This document shows positions 10,755 to 22,459 of a stretch of 64,000 nucleotides of DNA, piece by piece. The notes under the pieces are model-generated. The model had not been told where the DNA came from. It was given only the letters and a program-made list of their open reading frames with translations, and did not search any database. The first letter of the stretch is position 1. The number at the start of each line of letters is the position of its first letter. Made by a program: the position numbers and the translations under genes. Origin of the DNA: Augochlora pura (Eukaryota; Arthropoda; Insecta; Hymenoptera; Halictidae); contig NC_135779.1 of the NCBI RefSeq assembly GCF_028453695.1, forward strand, positions 1,054,001-1,118,000. The letters are read 5' to 3'.

Positions 10755-12415
10755 ATGTTGAAACGCAAATTCAGTGAGCTGGAAGATGAAAGAGGTCCAG
10801 CAAAGAACTCATTGGATTCGGATGAAGAAGATGAAGCTGCTGAAGACAATTACAATATTATGAATGAGGATGAGATTGAAGGTATGTGAAAATTTAATAA
10901 ATGAAGGTTTGATTGAATTATTAATCCTTTGTACCTGTGAAATGATTCTTGGTCATTAATTAGTTACATTAACTCAAGTAGTAACTAAACAGGTAATAGG
11001 AAAAATTGCAGGATTGAATGGAAAAAGGATTAATTATTTATTTTTGATACTTAGGCGAAGAAGATGGACCAACGGCTCCAGAAACAAATGTGGGTTTCAC
11101 AGCATTTAACATGAAGGAGGAGTTAGAGGAGGGTCACTTTGATAAAGAGGGTCATTATCTTTGGAACAAGGAGAAAGAAATAAGAGATAATTGGTTAGAC
11201 AACATTGATTGGATGCAGGTTTGTATAACAAAGTGGCGATTAAGTTATGTATATTCGAGTAAGGCTGCTTGTTTTTGCGATAATCTCAGTTGTGACAAGA
11301 ACTGAATTGTAAAGACGTAGTAATGACGTGTAAAAGTAGATTTATCGTTTCTGTAATTGCTTCTTGTTCTTGGACTCCTGCACATTGAAATATCAGAATA
11401 TGTTTTCATACAGCGGTGAAATAGAATTATCTGTAAACCCGCCTTGTTTACTCAGTGATGCAAAACGTTACTAAGGCATAATCTTGATAGATCAAACCGA
11501 GTTCCACAGCAAGTGTAAAGAAGGGAAAGAAAAGCAGCGGATTGGCTGATAGCGACAGCGATGATGGTCCTGATATTATGTTCAATCCCGTTCATCTTTA
11601 TAAACAAATTTTGGAATACTTGAAACCTGGAGAGACGGTGTCCAAAGCTCTGTGCAGATTGGGTGAGTGTTTCGATAGATTAAACGCTATCTTAAAATAT
11701 ATGTACTCATTGTATTGAAAAATAATTTCAGGCAAAGGGAAAAAGAGATTAACCACCGCGGAAAGATGGAAGAAGAAAAAGGAAAAGAAAGAGGTGGTGG
11801 AGGATGACGAGAATTCTGTTAGCATAACGAAATTAACAGAACTAGCTAACGAGTTGTTGACTCGTACTGGAAATATGGATATATATCAAGAAAGTTATGA
11901 ACTAATCAAGAAGAAGGTCAATAGGTCGACAATAACGTATACCGCAAAGTTTTGGAAACTTTATTATATCGTTAATTTGTACAGGTTGAGAGGTCCGAAA
12001 AACATGCCCATCCTTCGAAACAGGAGGCTGAGTTAGATATGTACGCCGATGATTTCGACGAGAAAGAAAAGGCAAAGTTGGATGACGGTGAAAGTAATTG
12101 TATTTCATCTTTTTATGATACCTGAACGGATTGATTGAATGTTGAGACATTTAATACCTACGTCTTTCAGGCAACGTCAGAGGGCCAGCGAATTCCAAAA
12201 AAGACGACACGCAAGACGATGAGGCAGAAGAAGTGACGTGGGAATTAAAATGGTCGCAGGATGAAAATGCAGAAATCCATGGTCCTCATACGAGTCAGCA
12301 GATGCACGCGTGGGCCAAAGAAGGATATTTCAAAGGTGGGGCGTGGGTACGACGAACGGGACAGAGCAATCAGTTCTACAACGCCGCGAGAATGGATTTT
12401 GAACTTTATCTGTGA
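10755..12415 (+). CDS. CD2BP2: CD2BP2 / U5-52K GYF-domain spliceosome factor (Lin1 family), six exons
   Basis: Exons 10755-10881, 11055-11218, 11491-11662, 11732-11916, 11985-12093 and 12171-12415 join in phase to 333 residues; the human protein is about 340. The order of motifs matches the family: basic start MLKRKF, acidic NSLDSDEED, then FTAFNMKEELEEGHFD and RDNWLDNIDW, a Lys-rich middle (GKGKKRLTTAERWKKKK), and a C-terminal GYF domain at about 276-333 with WELKWS, HGPHTSQQM, WAKEGYF and the closing RMDFELYL. Family role: a component of free U5 and U4/U6.U5 snRNPs that binds PRP6/PRP8-type partners and Pro-rich ligands through GYF, and leaves before spliceosome activation. The start is the first ATG that begins the conserved MxKRK string. 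Reading through the donor at 11916 would give a short unrelated tail, which I discount. AATAAA at 12529-12534 is the likely polyadenylation signal. Confidence 0.92.
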
Positions 12416-13251
12416 TACTTTCATTAGTCTCGTCTTGTTAATCGAAAAAATAATATTTTGACAATATCATAGAGCTTGATCAAACACTGTAATACTATAG
12501 GTTCAACGAGTCGAGTCACTAAACTGTAAATAAATGCACGTGGCGACCATTTAGGTGATGGCACGGTCGAGATTAGTCGAACAAAACCAGCAACGCTAGT
12601 CGCTGCATTGATCACGTGCTTCGCACGTTGATGTCTCGTTTATCTGCACCGGCTCGACTCGCTGAATAGACTATAGTGGTATCCATTCGGCATAATTGGT
12701 ATTCGATACGACTGAAAGCACCATCTAATTCAATAGAGAGAGAGAGTGACAGACAGAGAGAAAGAGAGAGTATGAAACATGTATAATACTGTAACAAAGT
12801 TTAATGAAGAACCACTCGATGAGTTATAACCATGTAACAAGTGAAAAAAATCGTTCTTGTCTTTATTTAAACTGATGTATCCGTCAGTAGTAAGATACTG
12901 AGTAACAATTAATTCCAAATCGAGCACGCGAGAGAGGAAAGTGTCCATTCTTGATACATATCGCACGAATAAAAGACTATTCGTTTGACAAACCACGGGG
13001 ACGTTCTTTGACCATGTTTTACAAGTTCCGGAGGATGCATCCCTTTTACAGCGCACTTCGTTCCACCATCGTACTAAACGGCATCCGGTGCACCACTTAA
13101 ATTACAAGGGAGAAAAAAACCCAAAGCTCACACTTGAGGAACTTCCTGCGTATGCCCGATGGGAATAGGGGTGGCGGAATTTATAGTTCGCGACGGCCCG
13201 CTATTTTTAAACCGGATTTTATCCCCAAAGTAAATCTATTTGTACCCGGGG

Positions 13252-13338
13252 CATAAAAACCCTGCGACCACCCCCTGTTTATTCAGCGGAGTGCGGTCCG
13301 ATGTCCTCTCGTCGCTTTCGCGTCTTTCAACAAATAAA
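13252..13338 (+). promoter_or_regulatory. TATA + initiator core promoter candidate with early AATAAA
   Basis: GCATAAAAAC (TATA-like, 13252-13258) lies 31 bases before an ATTCAGCG initiator-like site with +1 at A13285, the classic arthropod spacing. An AATAAA occurs only about 50 bases later (13333-13338). No coding exon follows within view. The TATA/initiator/AATAAA order is what an LTR's U3-R segment looks like, so a solo LTR relic is one possibility; a non-coding or distal first exon is another. Confidence 0.35.
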
Positions 13339-15071
13339 TTCAAGACACTTTTCAACGCCTGTTCATCTTACATACTGGCTAAATCATGATCAACTATCAC
13401 ATATTAATATTCGGGTATTAAACAATGAACAAGGACACACGAATACAAGGAATCAAGGATAACCATACAGACAGACAGACGACACAACACAAGACAATAG
13501 GAAGGATTCAACAGATGGACCGTGTGATACTGAATATACAATATAATTTTATTAGATATCTTAAACATTTTTATTAGCAATGTATGAAATTTCTATATGG
13601 TTACTTAAAATATTTCGTGTATGTAAGTAAATCGTACATACATATGTACCCGTGAGTATGCGTTTTCATATTTATATATATATATATATATACTTTTTGT
13701 TGTTATATATATAAATCGGTAAGTATAAATTCGTGGCTCCTCTCTAGAATCCAGAAATAATTTTCGGAGCGTAGTTTTATTCAAAATGCAACGCGCGAGG
13801 CTTGCTCCTCGGAATTCGAACTTGTAGTGAAAGTGGACTGACACATCTACGAACATGTTTTCCAGTCGAGAAAAAATTACGTCTACATTATTATCAAATG
13901 TTGCGGGCGATTACACTCGCCTGTGTTGGATGAGTCGCGAGAGTACTTCGACAGCGAGTCCAGTGACAAAGAGAGCGTCCCTTCGTCCTGAACCGCTTCG
14001 AAACTAATTGCCAATTCCTTTAGTCAACGTGACTCTACGAAAAATTTATCTGCGAGCTAGTAAAATAGAAATCGTCACCGAGTTCTTCTTCCGGCGTCTC
14101 TCCGAAATCACCGCCCCCCACGTTTCCGGTGGGGGAGGGTTGGGTCGCGAGAGAAAGGGACAAGCGACTGTACAAAACGGCTATAAACACACGAAACTAT
14201 TTACAGGAAAGACTGGCTGACACGGACACGGTGCAGTTTTTTTAGACTTACGCAGAGAGATCAACGGAAACAAGTACAATCATTGGTCTTTTCTTTTGTT
14301 TTTTTTTTCGTTTTCCTTTTTAAGGTTTTACGATCCGTGACAGGTCGTATGGTTTTTTTTAGGGGGGATCACAGAGGTAAACGATCAGACGAAGGACAAA
14401 GATCAAAGGGTGAGAACGGCACAAACAGTTGGACGCATTCGTAAGCCGGTTTCATAAACGCACGTAAGTATGCAAGCTGTGTAACAAAGCGTTCTGACGA
14501 GTTTCCGAAAATAAAGAATCGCTTTCTGTATTGTCTTAATCCTAGCCTTAACTACCCTACATAGTTCTAAAGTACTCCATTAATGTTAAATACGTGAGCA
14601 CGTGACTACATCGACGGTCGCTTTTTCTCGTTCGAGCAACTCGCTTGCCGGTGAATTAACCGAATCGATGCTTGCGAAAGATCGAGGAATCGACGCAATA
14701 TATGCCCCCCGTTAATTAATTTAAAGGTAATCGGGCGTAACGTCGAAATGTAATTTTACCGGTCGCGGAATAATTTTCAGTGGCCAATTAATGAATTTTC
14801 AAGAACTATTCCATTATTTCTGGAACATCCTCCGTATCCGCGCGCTAGCTGTTACCATAATTATAATTATAATAAAGGATAATTTGTGCGGCGACTACTA
14901 ATATAATAGACATTCAAGCATCTGGAATGCCATTAAAACTTAATTGTGCGGCCGCGGAGCCGCGCGCGGCCTCTCGTTAATCAAGTTTTAACAAAGTGGT
15001 TTGAAAAAGAGTTTACACAACATTCTGCACCCTGGTTCAAGCCAGAATTAATTCCATTCGACACGCCTGAT

Positions 15072-15178
15072 GAAAATGTCCACTTTTAACGAAGCCCGAC
15101 GCTGAAAAATTCAATTCCCCGCCACTGTTATTAATTTACCCAATGCTTAGGAAATTGTCCACTTTTAACGAAGCTCGA
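15072..15178 (+). repeat. Pair of 28-bp direct repeats
   Basis: 15072-15099 and 15151-15178 share TGTCCACTTTTAACGAAGC and their flanks, with two differences across 28 bases, 79 bases apart. They lie in non-coding DNA with no recognised element around them. Confidence 0.7.
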
Positions 15179-17289
15179 TATCGAACGATTCGCTTTTCTC
15201 TTGGTACAACGAAGCCGTGAAGCCGCCGCGAACAACTCGTCGCGGCCTGGAAATATTTTCGAAAATTACGCGCGCTCGTAATTTTCAAGGATCGAATTTT
15301 GGTATTTCTGAAACTGGGAACTAGCGACAGCAGCGTCGGAAAGAGGATCGCCGTTTTCGAGGTCGACGAACCGCGGGCGAAGAGTTCTCGAACGCGGGGC
15401 GCACCGTATCGTCATCGATGCTCATAATTAGGGATATTAGCATCGTCGGAAGGGCGAAGCGGAACGGCCCTCGAGCGATCTCGAGCGTCGTCCGGCGTCG
15501 CGGCGCTCCGCGGAGCGCCTCTACCCCCCGTCTACGACTTTTCAATTCTTAAAATTCTCGCATCGTTGTTATGAAACCGGCGGAGATACTATCGTAGATA
15601 GAGAGAGACGGGAAAACGAACATTCATTAGAAAGGAAAAACAACGGACACACAGAGAGACGGACGTTTTGCCGACGCGTACACGCTGCACGCGCGAGCGC
15701 CGTAAACGCGTACGCTCCCGCGAGAACGTGACGCGCATTCGGCGTTGCGTGTCTTCGGCTTCTATGTACATACAAAAATAGCCGTCAATGGGGAACGCCG
15801 CCGCGAAACGCGTCGAAATCCGGCCGGAGACCGGAAAAAGGGACGTCGAGGAGGAACAGGAAAAGGAAACGGGCCGAGGACGCGTTAAAACTCTCCCGCC
15901 ATTTGTTTTTTCACCACTTCGCCGTCGTTCTCGAACGCGTGTTCTAAAATTGTTAATTCGCCGTTTCAGCCGGATTAACAATATTTAACGTCTTGCTCTT
16001 AAGCAGCAGAAGCTATCATTGCTGTCAACCCTTTGCAACGGTTTGCTGAAAACAAGTTTTAACAGCTGGGACACGGTTTCAAGAAATCGAAGTTAAACGA
16101 AAGCCTTTAGCAACTCGGAAACAATGCGATCATTTTTGAATCCGTTTTTAAAAGAATTAAGTATCGCCCTGTCGAGGGTAAAATGGAGCACTCGTAAAGG
16201 GTCCGAAGATTATTCGGCACCGCAATCGAGTCGCCGTATTTACGGCAGCGTGTAGCCGTTTAATGGTTCGTTAGTGTTTCGAGCCGAAATGTTTTTTTTC
16301 TCCAGGCGGCGTTTTCGAACTCATCGAACCCTTCTCAGACCGATCGAACCCCTCGGCCACTCCACGCGAACCGCCCTCTCTCTTTTCCATGCTCGTCTCC
16401 GTTCTTCAGACGAGGCCCCTCGGATTCATGTAGCATGACTAACTGCCATGACTAACGAGTTGGGCCAAGTGCCACCGAAGAATCTTGGCTAACCGACCGG
16501 CGAAGGTGGAACGAAACGCTTCCAACTCTAATATTTCGCCCTGTCGCGCGGTGGTCTCGCTTTTCTTTTAATTGGTCCTTAATCTACTTCTTTCGCTGCT
16601 GCCAGCGGAGTTCTCCGCGCCGTCCTGGCCTCAACCTCGCTCTCGCCGGCCATTTGTCCTTGTCCTTTCCGTTGGTTAACGTGACAAACTAGGTGGGAGC
16701 CGAAGATCGCCCGATAAATTAATAGCCCTGAAACTGTTACCATTAAACGGCACCTTGTCTTCTTGGAACACAAAGCGCCCGCATTCGCGTCTCTCTAAAC
16801 TATCCTTGGACATTCGATGTAAATCTCCGACATCGCGCACTCGCAATTGCTCTGTAAATTATGTTAAAAACACGGGGAACCCGGGGCTGCAGTTTCGAGA
16901 TTTGGTGGACAGCTGTGTTACCTTTGAACAAGAGAGAAATAAAGAGACTAATATGTCTAGAAAAATAAATTTTAGTAAAAGTTCGATGCAAGAGAGATAT
17001 GTAACTACTGCAGATAGAATCGAATCTCCTTTGGTTCATGTTCAGGATTTCGGTGCTCTCCGGTTGTTTCGAAACGGTCCACGCATCGCCAGAAGTGAAA
17101 CAGCTAGCAACGGGATCGGAAGGCCTCGATAGCGGGTCCTATCGGTATCCGATCGCCGGGGGAGCGCCGAAGAGCGTTCGACGGGAAAATGAGATGGGAA
17201 ATGAAAAATCCCGGACCGAGCAGATCTTGGTTACGGATCTGTCGTTGCGAAGAAGTTCTCGGGGGGGTTAGAGGGGGAGGGGGGCTGGA

Positions 17290-17384
17290 TCGTCACGACC
17301 GATTGCTCGCGAATTCCGTACCGAAACTTGGAAAGTTTCGGCCGTGATGGACGGCCAGAGAAGGTCCAGGGATGGTCGTGACGA
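17290..17384. repeat. Nested inverted repeats
   Basis: Outer arms TCGTCACGACC (17290-17300) and GGTCGTGACGA (17374-17384) enclose a perfect hairpin at 17321-17341 (CCGAAACTT, 3-base loop, AAGTTTCGG) and a second small stem near 17340-17355. No coding potential is visible. Confidence 0.75.
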
Positions 17385-18301
17385 CGAGTTCTAGGTCAGT
17401 AGGGATCGTCGCGTGAGCGTTTTCACGGCCCTCCGAGTCCCCTTGAACGGGCGGCGTCCGCGAGGAAAAATGAATTTTTCAGGACTGTCTGTGGTCTCCG
17501 AGAGGCTCGGCAAGATACGCCCTCGAAAGCGTACACCGTTCTTTCTCTTTCCACCTCTCGTTCTCTCTCGCTGATTCCGTTGGATACACGTTCTTACAGG
17601 TGGCACGAATAATTCATCCTCCCGTTTAGCCGCTTCAATTTTTTATTGGGCCCTGCCCGGGGGTTAAACGATCGCGTAAATTAAACGAGCCGCGCGTTCG
17701 GGGAGCCGTTCGAAAACCGGGGGGTGGGGCGCGTTTCCTGGCCAATTGCTGGATTCGTTGCGAAAATCTCTGACGAATTATTGGCTGGTAATTCGCTTCT
17801 GTAAATGAAACGGTGAATGAATGCTTCTCTTTTCCAAATGACCCACGGTGTTCGAGCTCCTACGTTTCTAAACAGCAGAGACATTGACACGTTAATTCGA
17901 CGTTGAAAAGTTATTCGAACTTGGCGGCGTGTTTTCGTTATTCGTTTCGCCGCGTAACAATGTAGATTCCATTCACCGAGACGATCCTCCTCGTGAACCA
18001 ATGCCGTCGTAGAGCGGCGGATATCTTCGATTTCCCTGAAAAATGAATATTAACAAGGCCCGTGAGATATATCGCCGATCTCGGAACTGGAAAACGGTTC
18101 GCGTGGCCGGCTGCGTTGTTAGAGGGTTCCATCAATCGAAGATAATCATTCTCTGACCAAGGGACCGGAGTCATAACTCCTGATCCTATCGAGATCCGTC
18201 GCGGAGAGACTGCGGAGGTTCTTGCGGGCAGAGGTTTATCGCGTTCGAAATGAATATTTAACGGGGCGAACTTCTCCTCGGGGAGAACCGCGCGGGCGCG
18301 G

Positions 18302-18319
18302 GCGCGCGCGCGCGCGCGC
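18302..18319. repeat. (CG)n alternating purine-pyrimidine tract
   Basis: An uninterrupted GC/CG alternation inside a larger GC-rich block (about 18286-18330). Tracts like this can adopt Z-DNA under supercoiling. No gene is recognised nearby. Confidence 0.8.
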
Positions 18320-21300
18320 CACGGCGGGAGAGAGACTTTAATCAGCGTGGATTCGATATTCCATGAAATTTCCGACGAGTGCAGAGATGGGAATGGAGGG
18401 TGGGGTGGGTGGGCGCGGAGGGGTGAAAATGCGTTTCGAGGAGGCGCTCGACGGCGAGACACACGCAGGCGGATTACGGGATGGGCGTCGCGTCGCGACC
18501 CGCGAGTTCGCCTAATGATTCTCATCGTTTCCGCGACTACCTCGCATGCCGTTCCACCAGGCGAATTCGAAGGTGCGACTCGCCCCCGTTCTTGTACAGG
18601 GTGTACCGAAAACTCCCATCCGCGTTCACGAAACGCTGGTCACTCGATCGACCGTCGCGCTATTCGAAACTCTAGCCTGAACGATACAAGATCGGTAACC
18701 CATTTATTCTGTACTTTTAAACACTGAATTACAGGATCAATCGATATGCCACTTTGAAAAATTTAGTATCAATAAATCTATTTTACTGATAAATTATTAA
18801 ATTTCTAAACTTTTGCGAACTATCGCGTAGTTGAGACAAGGGAAAAAAGAATATTTCAAAGTATCCGAGAGGACGCTAGACGAAGGCTTTCAAAGGGCGG
18901 ATTTCCACGGAATGATCAAAGATACGTTCTGAACAATAGAAGAGACTTTCACGGAAGCAAATGGGAATTTTCCGAACACCCGATGCACCGACTTACTTAT
19001 CACCCACAGACACTGACGCACTCAAGTATATCTGCTTCTCTGCTCTTTCATTCTCTCTCACTCTTTCTCTCTCGCTTTTCAAAACGTAACATTCTTTTCT
19101 TTCCAAACTTAACATCATAAATCAATAAATAAATATATATATAATATATATATATATATTATTTATATATGTATACGCTTAAATTTGTATAAACGTGTGA
19201 TTCCGGTGTCTAAATATACTAGATGTGTTCCACGTGGGTGTATGTATGCATGTGTGTGTTGACGTGTTCGTGGTGGTGTCTACAAGGTAAAGGTCGCGTC
19301 TATTATTGCTTCAATTTACAAAGATGGCCGAAAGTGGCCCCCTCGGTGCCAAACGGGGCACCGTTCTAGCCAACACACGACGAGTCTCTGACACGTGTCG
19401 TTTTGCTCCCTTTGAATACGCCCTGCACGGAGGAACGCGTTTCGCCCAAGGGCGCGAAGCCTAACCGCTGTCACAGAGTCTTCGTTTCTACCACTTCGCG
19501 CGTTAAATCTTGTCAATTACTTCTGATGCGGCTAGGTGGAATCTATTGTTCGTATCCACCCGCTACGAGTCACCGGAGCGATCAAGATTTTGCAATCGCT
19601 AAAACAAAGAAATAAATAAAAAAGAGAGCGAAACAATTGTCAGATAAGGAAATAAGTTGTTTATGACACTACCTAATAGTTGCAGAAGAAATCCTACAAC
19701 TTTCAGCTGTATAATTATATAATTATCGTAATTTCTTATGAAAATCAATAGATTTTGTTCCATTTACAAGTAATACGGTTTAAAGAGCCGCGTTTAGCGA
19801 CACGAACACGAAGAAAAATGGCAGCGCGGAGGAGTTAACGGGAGCGTTATCGCGATCGGATTGCCGGGGGAGCACACCGCGCGTATGGGGCTGTAATCGT
19901 CGAAGACGAACGGCGGTCGAATTTTCGCCCGATTCGAACTCGCGGGGGCAGCGATTCGGAAGCGTGGAATTCCGGCTTAGCCCCGGGGGGACACAGCGCC
20001 ATTTTTAAAAGCAATCGCGGTAATGCGTCCGATTGGAACGGTGGCACATGCTGCGTCCGGCCGGTAATCAATTAAAAGCCTGTGGGACCGGTCAATTAAA
20101 ACAGGGGTTTACAGGCGACGGGCGGCGCGGGGACCCTTGAAAATACCCGGCGTTTAAACAGGCGACGCTTCCCGCGGATACACCACCTCCGAGCTTCCGG
20201 TGAATATACCTGTGACAGCGTTTAGCCCCGGCTCCTTTAACTCGGTTTCTCGTTAATCCTTGCTTGAGGTAGCCGACTTTGTCGCGGAAATCTCGCTTCG
20301 GCCCCCCGAAGCGGAGAGTATCGCGCACGAATCGGAGATGGGAAAAAAAAGAGGTCGCCGCAGAAGCGCGCGCTAGAGACGCTCTCAGACAAAGAGACGG
20401 GGTGAGAGAGAGAGAGAGAGAGAAAGAGAGATGGGACTGTTGGAGAGGATCAGCGACGGAGAGGGACGGGGAGGTAGAGGAGGAAGAGGAGGAAGGAGAG
20501 AAGAGACAGAGAGTAATCTTGGGACGCTAGTCTAGTAGGGTTTAAACGGACTAACGAGACGCTGCTTTGATTTGATTTGTCACTACGTTTAAACGCGAAA
20601 TGAACGCCCGCCCTCGGAAACACGCCGCGCAGCGTTTCCGCGCGGTGCCAAGCGCGGAATCCGACGCGGGATCCGCCGGAGTAAATACGTTCACGGCGTT
20701 TCTGGCCGGTTGGGACCGGCTGCGACCGACACCGTCGTCGTCGCGCGCCGCTGCAATTTGCATTCCGCATCGGATTGCGCCCGCCTGCCCCGGCGAAAAT
20801 GCATTCTGCTCCTACAGCGGGCCAACTATCTCGGAAGACATTTCATTTTCAACTCGTCCGAAGCCGGTCGCGCGCCGATCGCCCTGCTCTCCGGCGCGAG
20901 ACCCGTCATCGCGTTCTCGAACCGTGCACACGCCGGCTGGACGGTCGCCAACGTTTTAGCCGGGACATCCTTCTTTCACGTGCGAACCGTGGATCTTCCA
21001 CCGCGGAATCTTGCCGTTTAAACTCTTTGGAAATTTCTCGGGCGAACCTCGAGCCGGCATTCGTAACGTTATCCAACTCGCGGCCGACTGCTCGCGGATA
21101 CTTCGCATTTCTTCGATAATTGGAGCGCGAACTCTGACGAGCAGATAGAACACGATGTTCGTCGATAGTCATCTGCTCGATACGGAGTTCAATGAACATC
21201 CAGTCTAGCAATTGTTACAATCAATTTTTATCAATGAAAATTCGAAGTTATCTTAGCAATTGTGAGTTTCAAATAGAAAATGAATTGAAAGTGCAAACGA

Positions 21301-22459
21301 ATTTCTGTAGCTGTTCGGACGTCGACGAATTCGCTCGCGGAATCAATTCGAGTTCGACGGACGTAAAGATAGCGTTTCGTCTAGCCAGTTCTCAATGGAA
21401 CGCGCGCGTATCGTTTTCGCTTATCCGGGGCGAGGTCGCTAAACCGGGAAGGCAACCGCACGGACGAGAGCAGACCTTTCCGTGTTTGTGTCCGTGTCCT
21501 CGGCTAATCGTGGGATTCGCACTTAGAGGAATACGAGACCGGCGGCCTCGCTCCTCGACGAGGACGAGCGTAATCGATACTTTCGGTGAGCGGGGGGGAT
21601 TACCTTATCACGGTCGATCTCGGGCAATCAGTCAGAACAGATCCTCATTAAATCCCAACTTTCCTGTCCCCGGGATCGCGCGACAAGCAGCAACGGGGGC
21701 TGAGACCATTACGTACTCATGAATATCAATTGGTTCGATATCCAAGGTTCATTTCGTTGGATTCGATTAGCACGTAGATGGAACAGCGAACGGCTTCTTG
21801 GCAATGTCTCCCCTCCGACGTGGCGATCCGCTCGTTAATAATTAGATCGCAAATTGTCATTTGTCGAATGTATTTTGTAGAAATCGGAGCAACGAAGACC
21901 GTTTCGGTTTGCGATCTTGCAAGATATCTCGCGGCGAATCCAAAACGTTTTCTTTCGTTCGAAGAGCTGGGCGAGCATTTGTTTCATCTCTTGCAAGAAA
22001 GACGAACAATTTTTGTACTCGATGCTGGTTCAAATGGTTCGGTTGTTTTATTCTTGGAAAAACATTCTTCGCCCGCGTTAGCGCAGTGTGGTAATGTAAA
22101 GAACGTTGAATATCGCCGCGCCGAGGGATCGTTTCCAAACAATCTCCACAAGACCGCCATTCTCCGAACGGTTAATTTCGTTGAAACTCGCGGGCCGCTC
22201 GACGCCATCGCTCCGAGTCGCGCCGGCAGATTTACAGCGGTGGGTGGTCGCCGCTCAGAATTTCTTCGGTAATCCCCGCTGAAACACGGATTACATATCG
22301 ATCTACGCTTCCTGCAATCTTGAACGTCTGCGGAGACCTCGTTACGCCCCATTCTTGCCGGTCTTGGAGAGAGATCGCCATCGCCGGTGTCCTCTGGAGA
22401 GGCGAAATCTCCGTCGCCGGAAGCAGCTTCGACGGACCCCCGACCTGTTGTTCCACGGT

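Larger units (their letters stand above)
12416..22459. other. Intergenic region, no supported gene
   Basis: The first 120 bases are probably the CD2BP2 3' UTR, ending after the AATAAA at 12529-12534. The rest moves from AT-rich (to about 14 kb, with TA/CA microsatellites near 13670) to CpG-rich DNA from about 15 kb. Reading frames up to about 175 codons exist but lack motifs, conserved domains and splice logic. A minus-strand AATAAA at 22047-22052 could end the LRR receptor transcript that reads in from 22460. Confidence 0.5.

Noticed and set aside
11794..12036. Alternative C-terminus of CD2BP2 by reading through the donor at 11916
   Set aside because: Removing 11917-11984 restores the conserved acidic segment and GYF domain in frame, so the read-through is intronic.
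20279..20530. 83-codon frame rich in Arg/Glu
   Set aside because: Produced by GA-rich simple sequence.
21778..22272. 164-codon plus-strand frame, possibly coding
   Set aside because: Composition is near random and no domain or splice pattern supports it.
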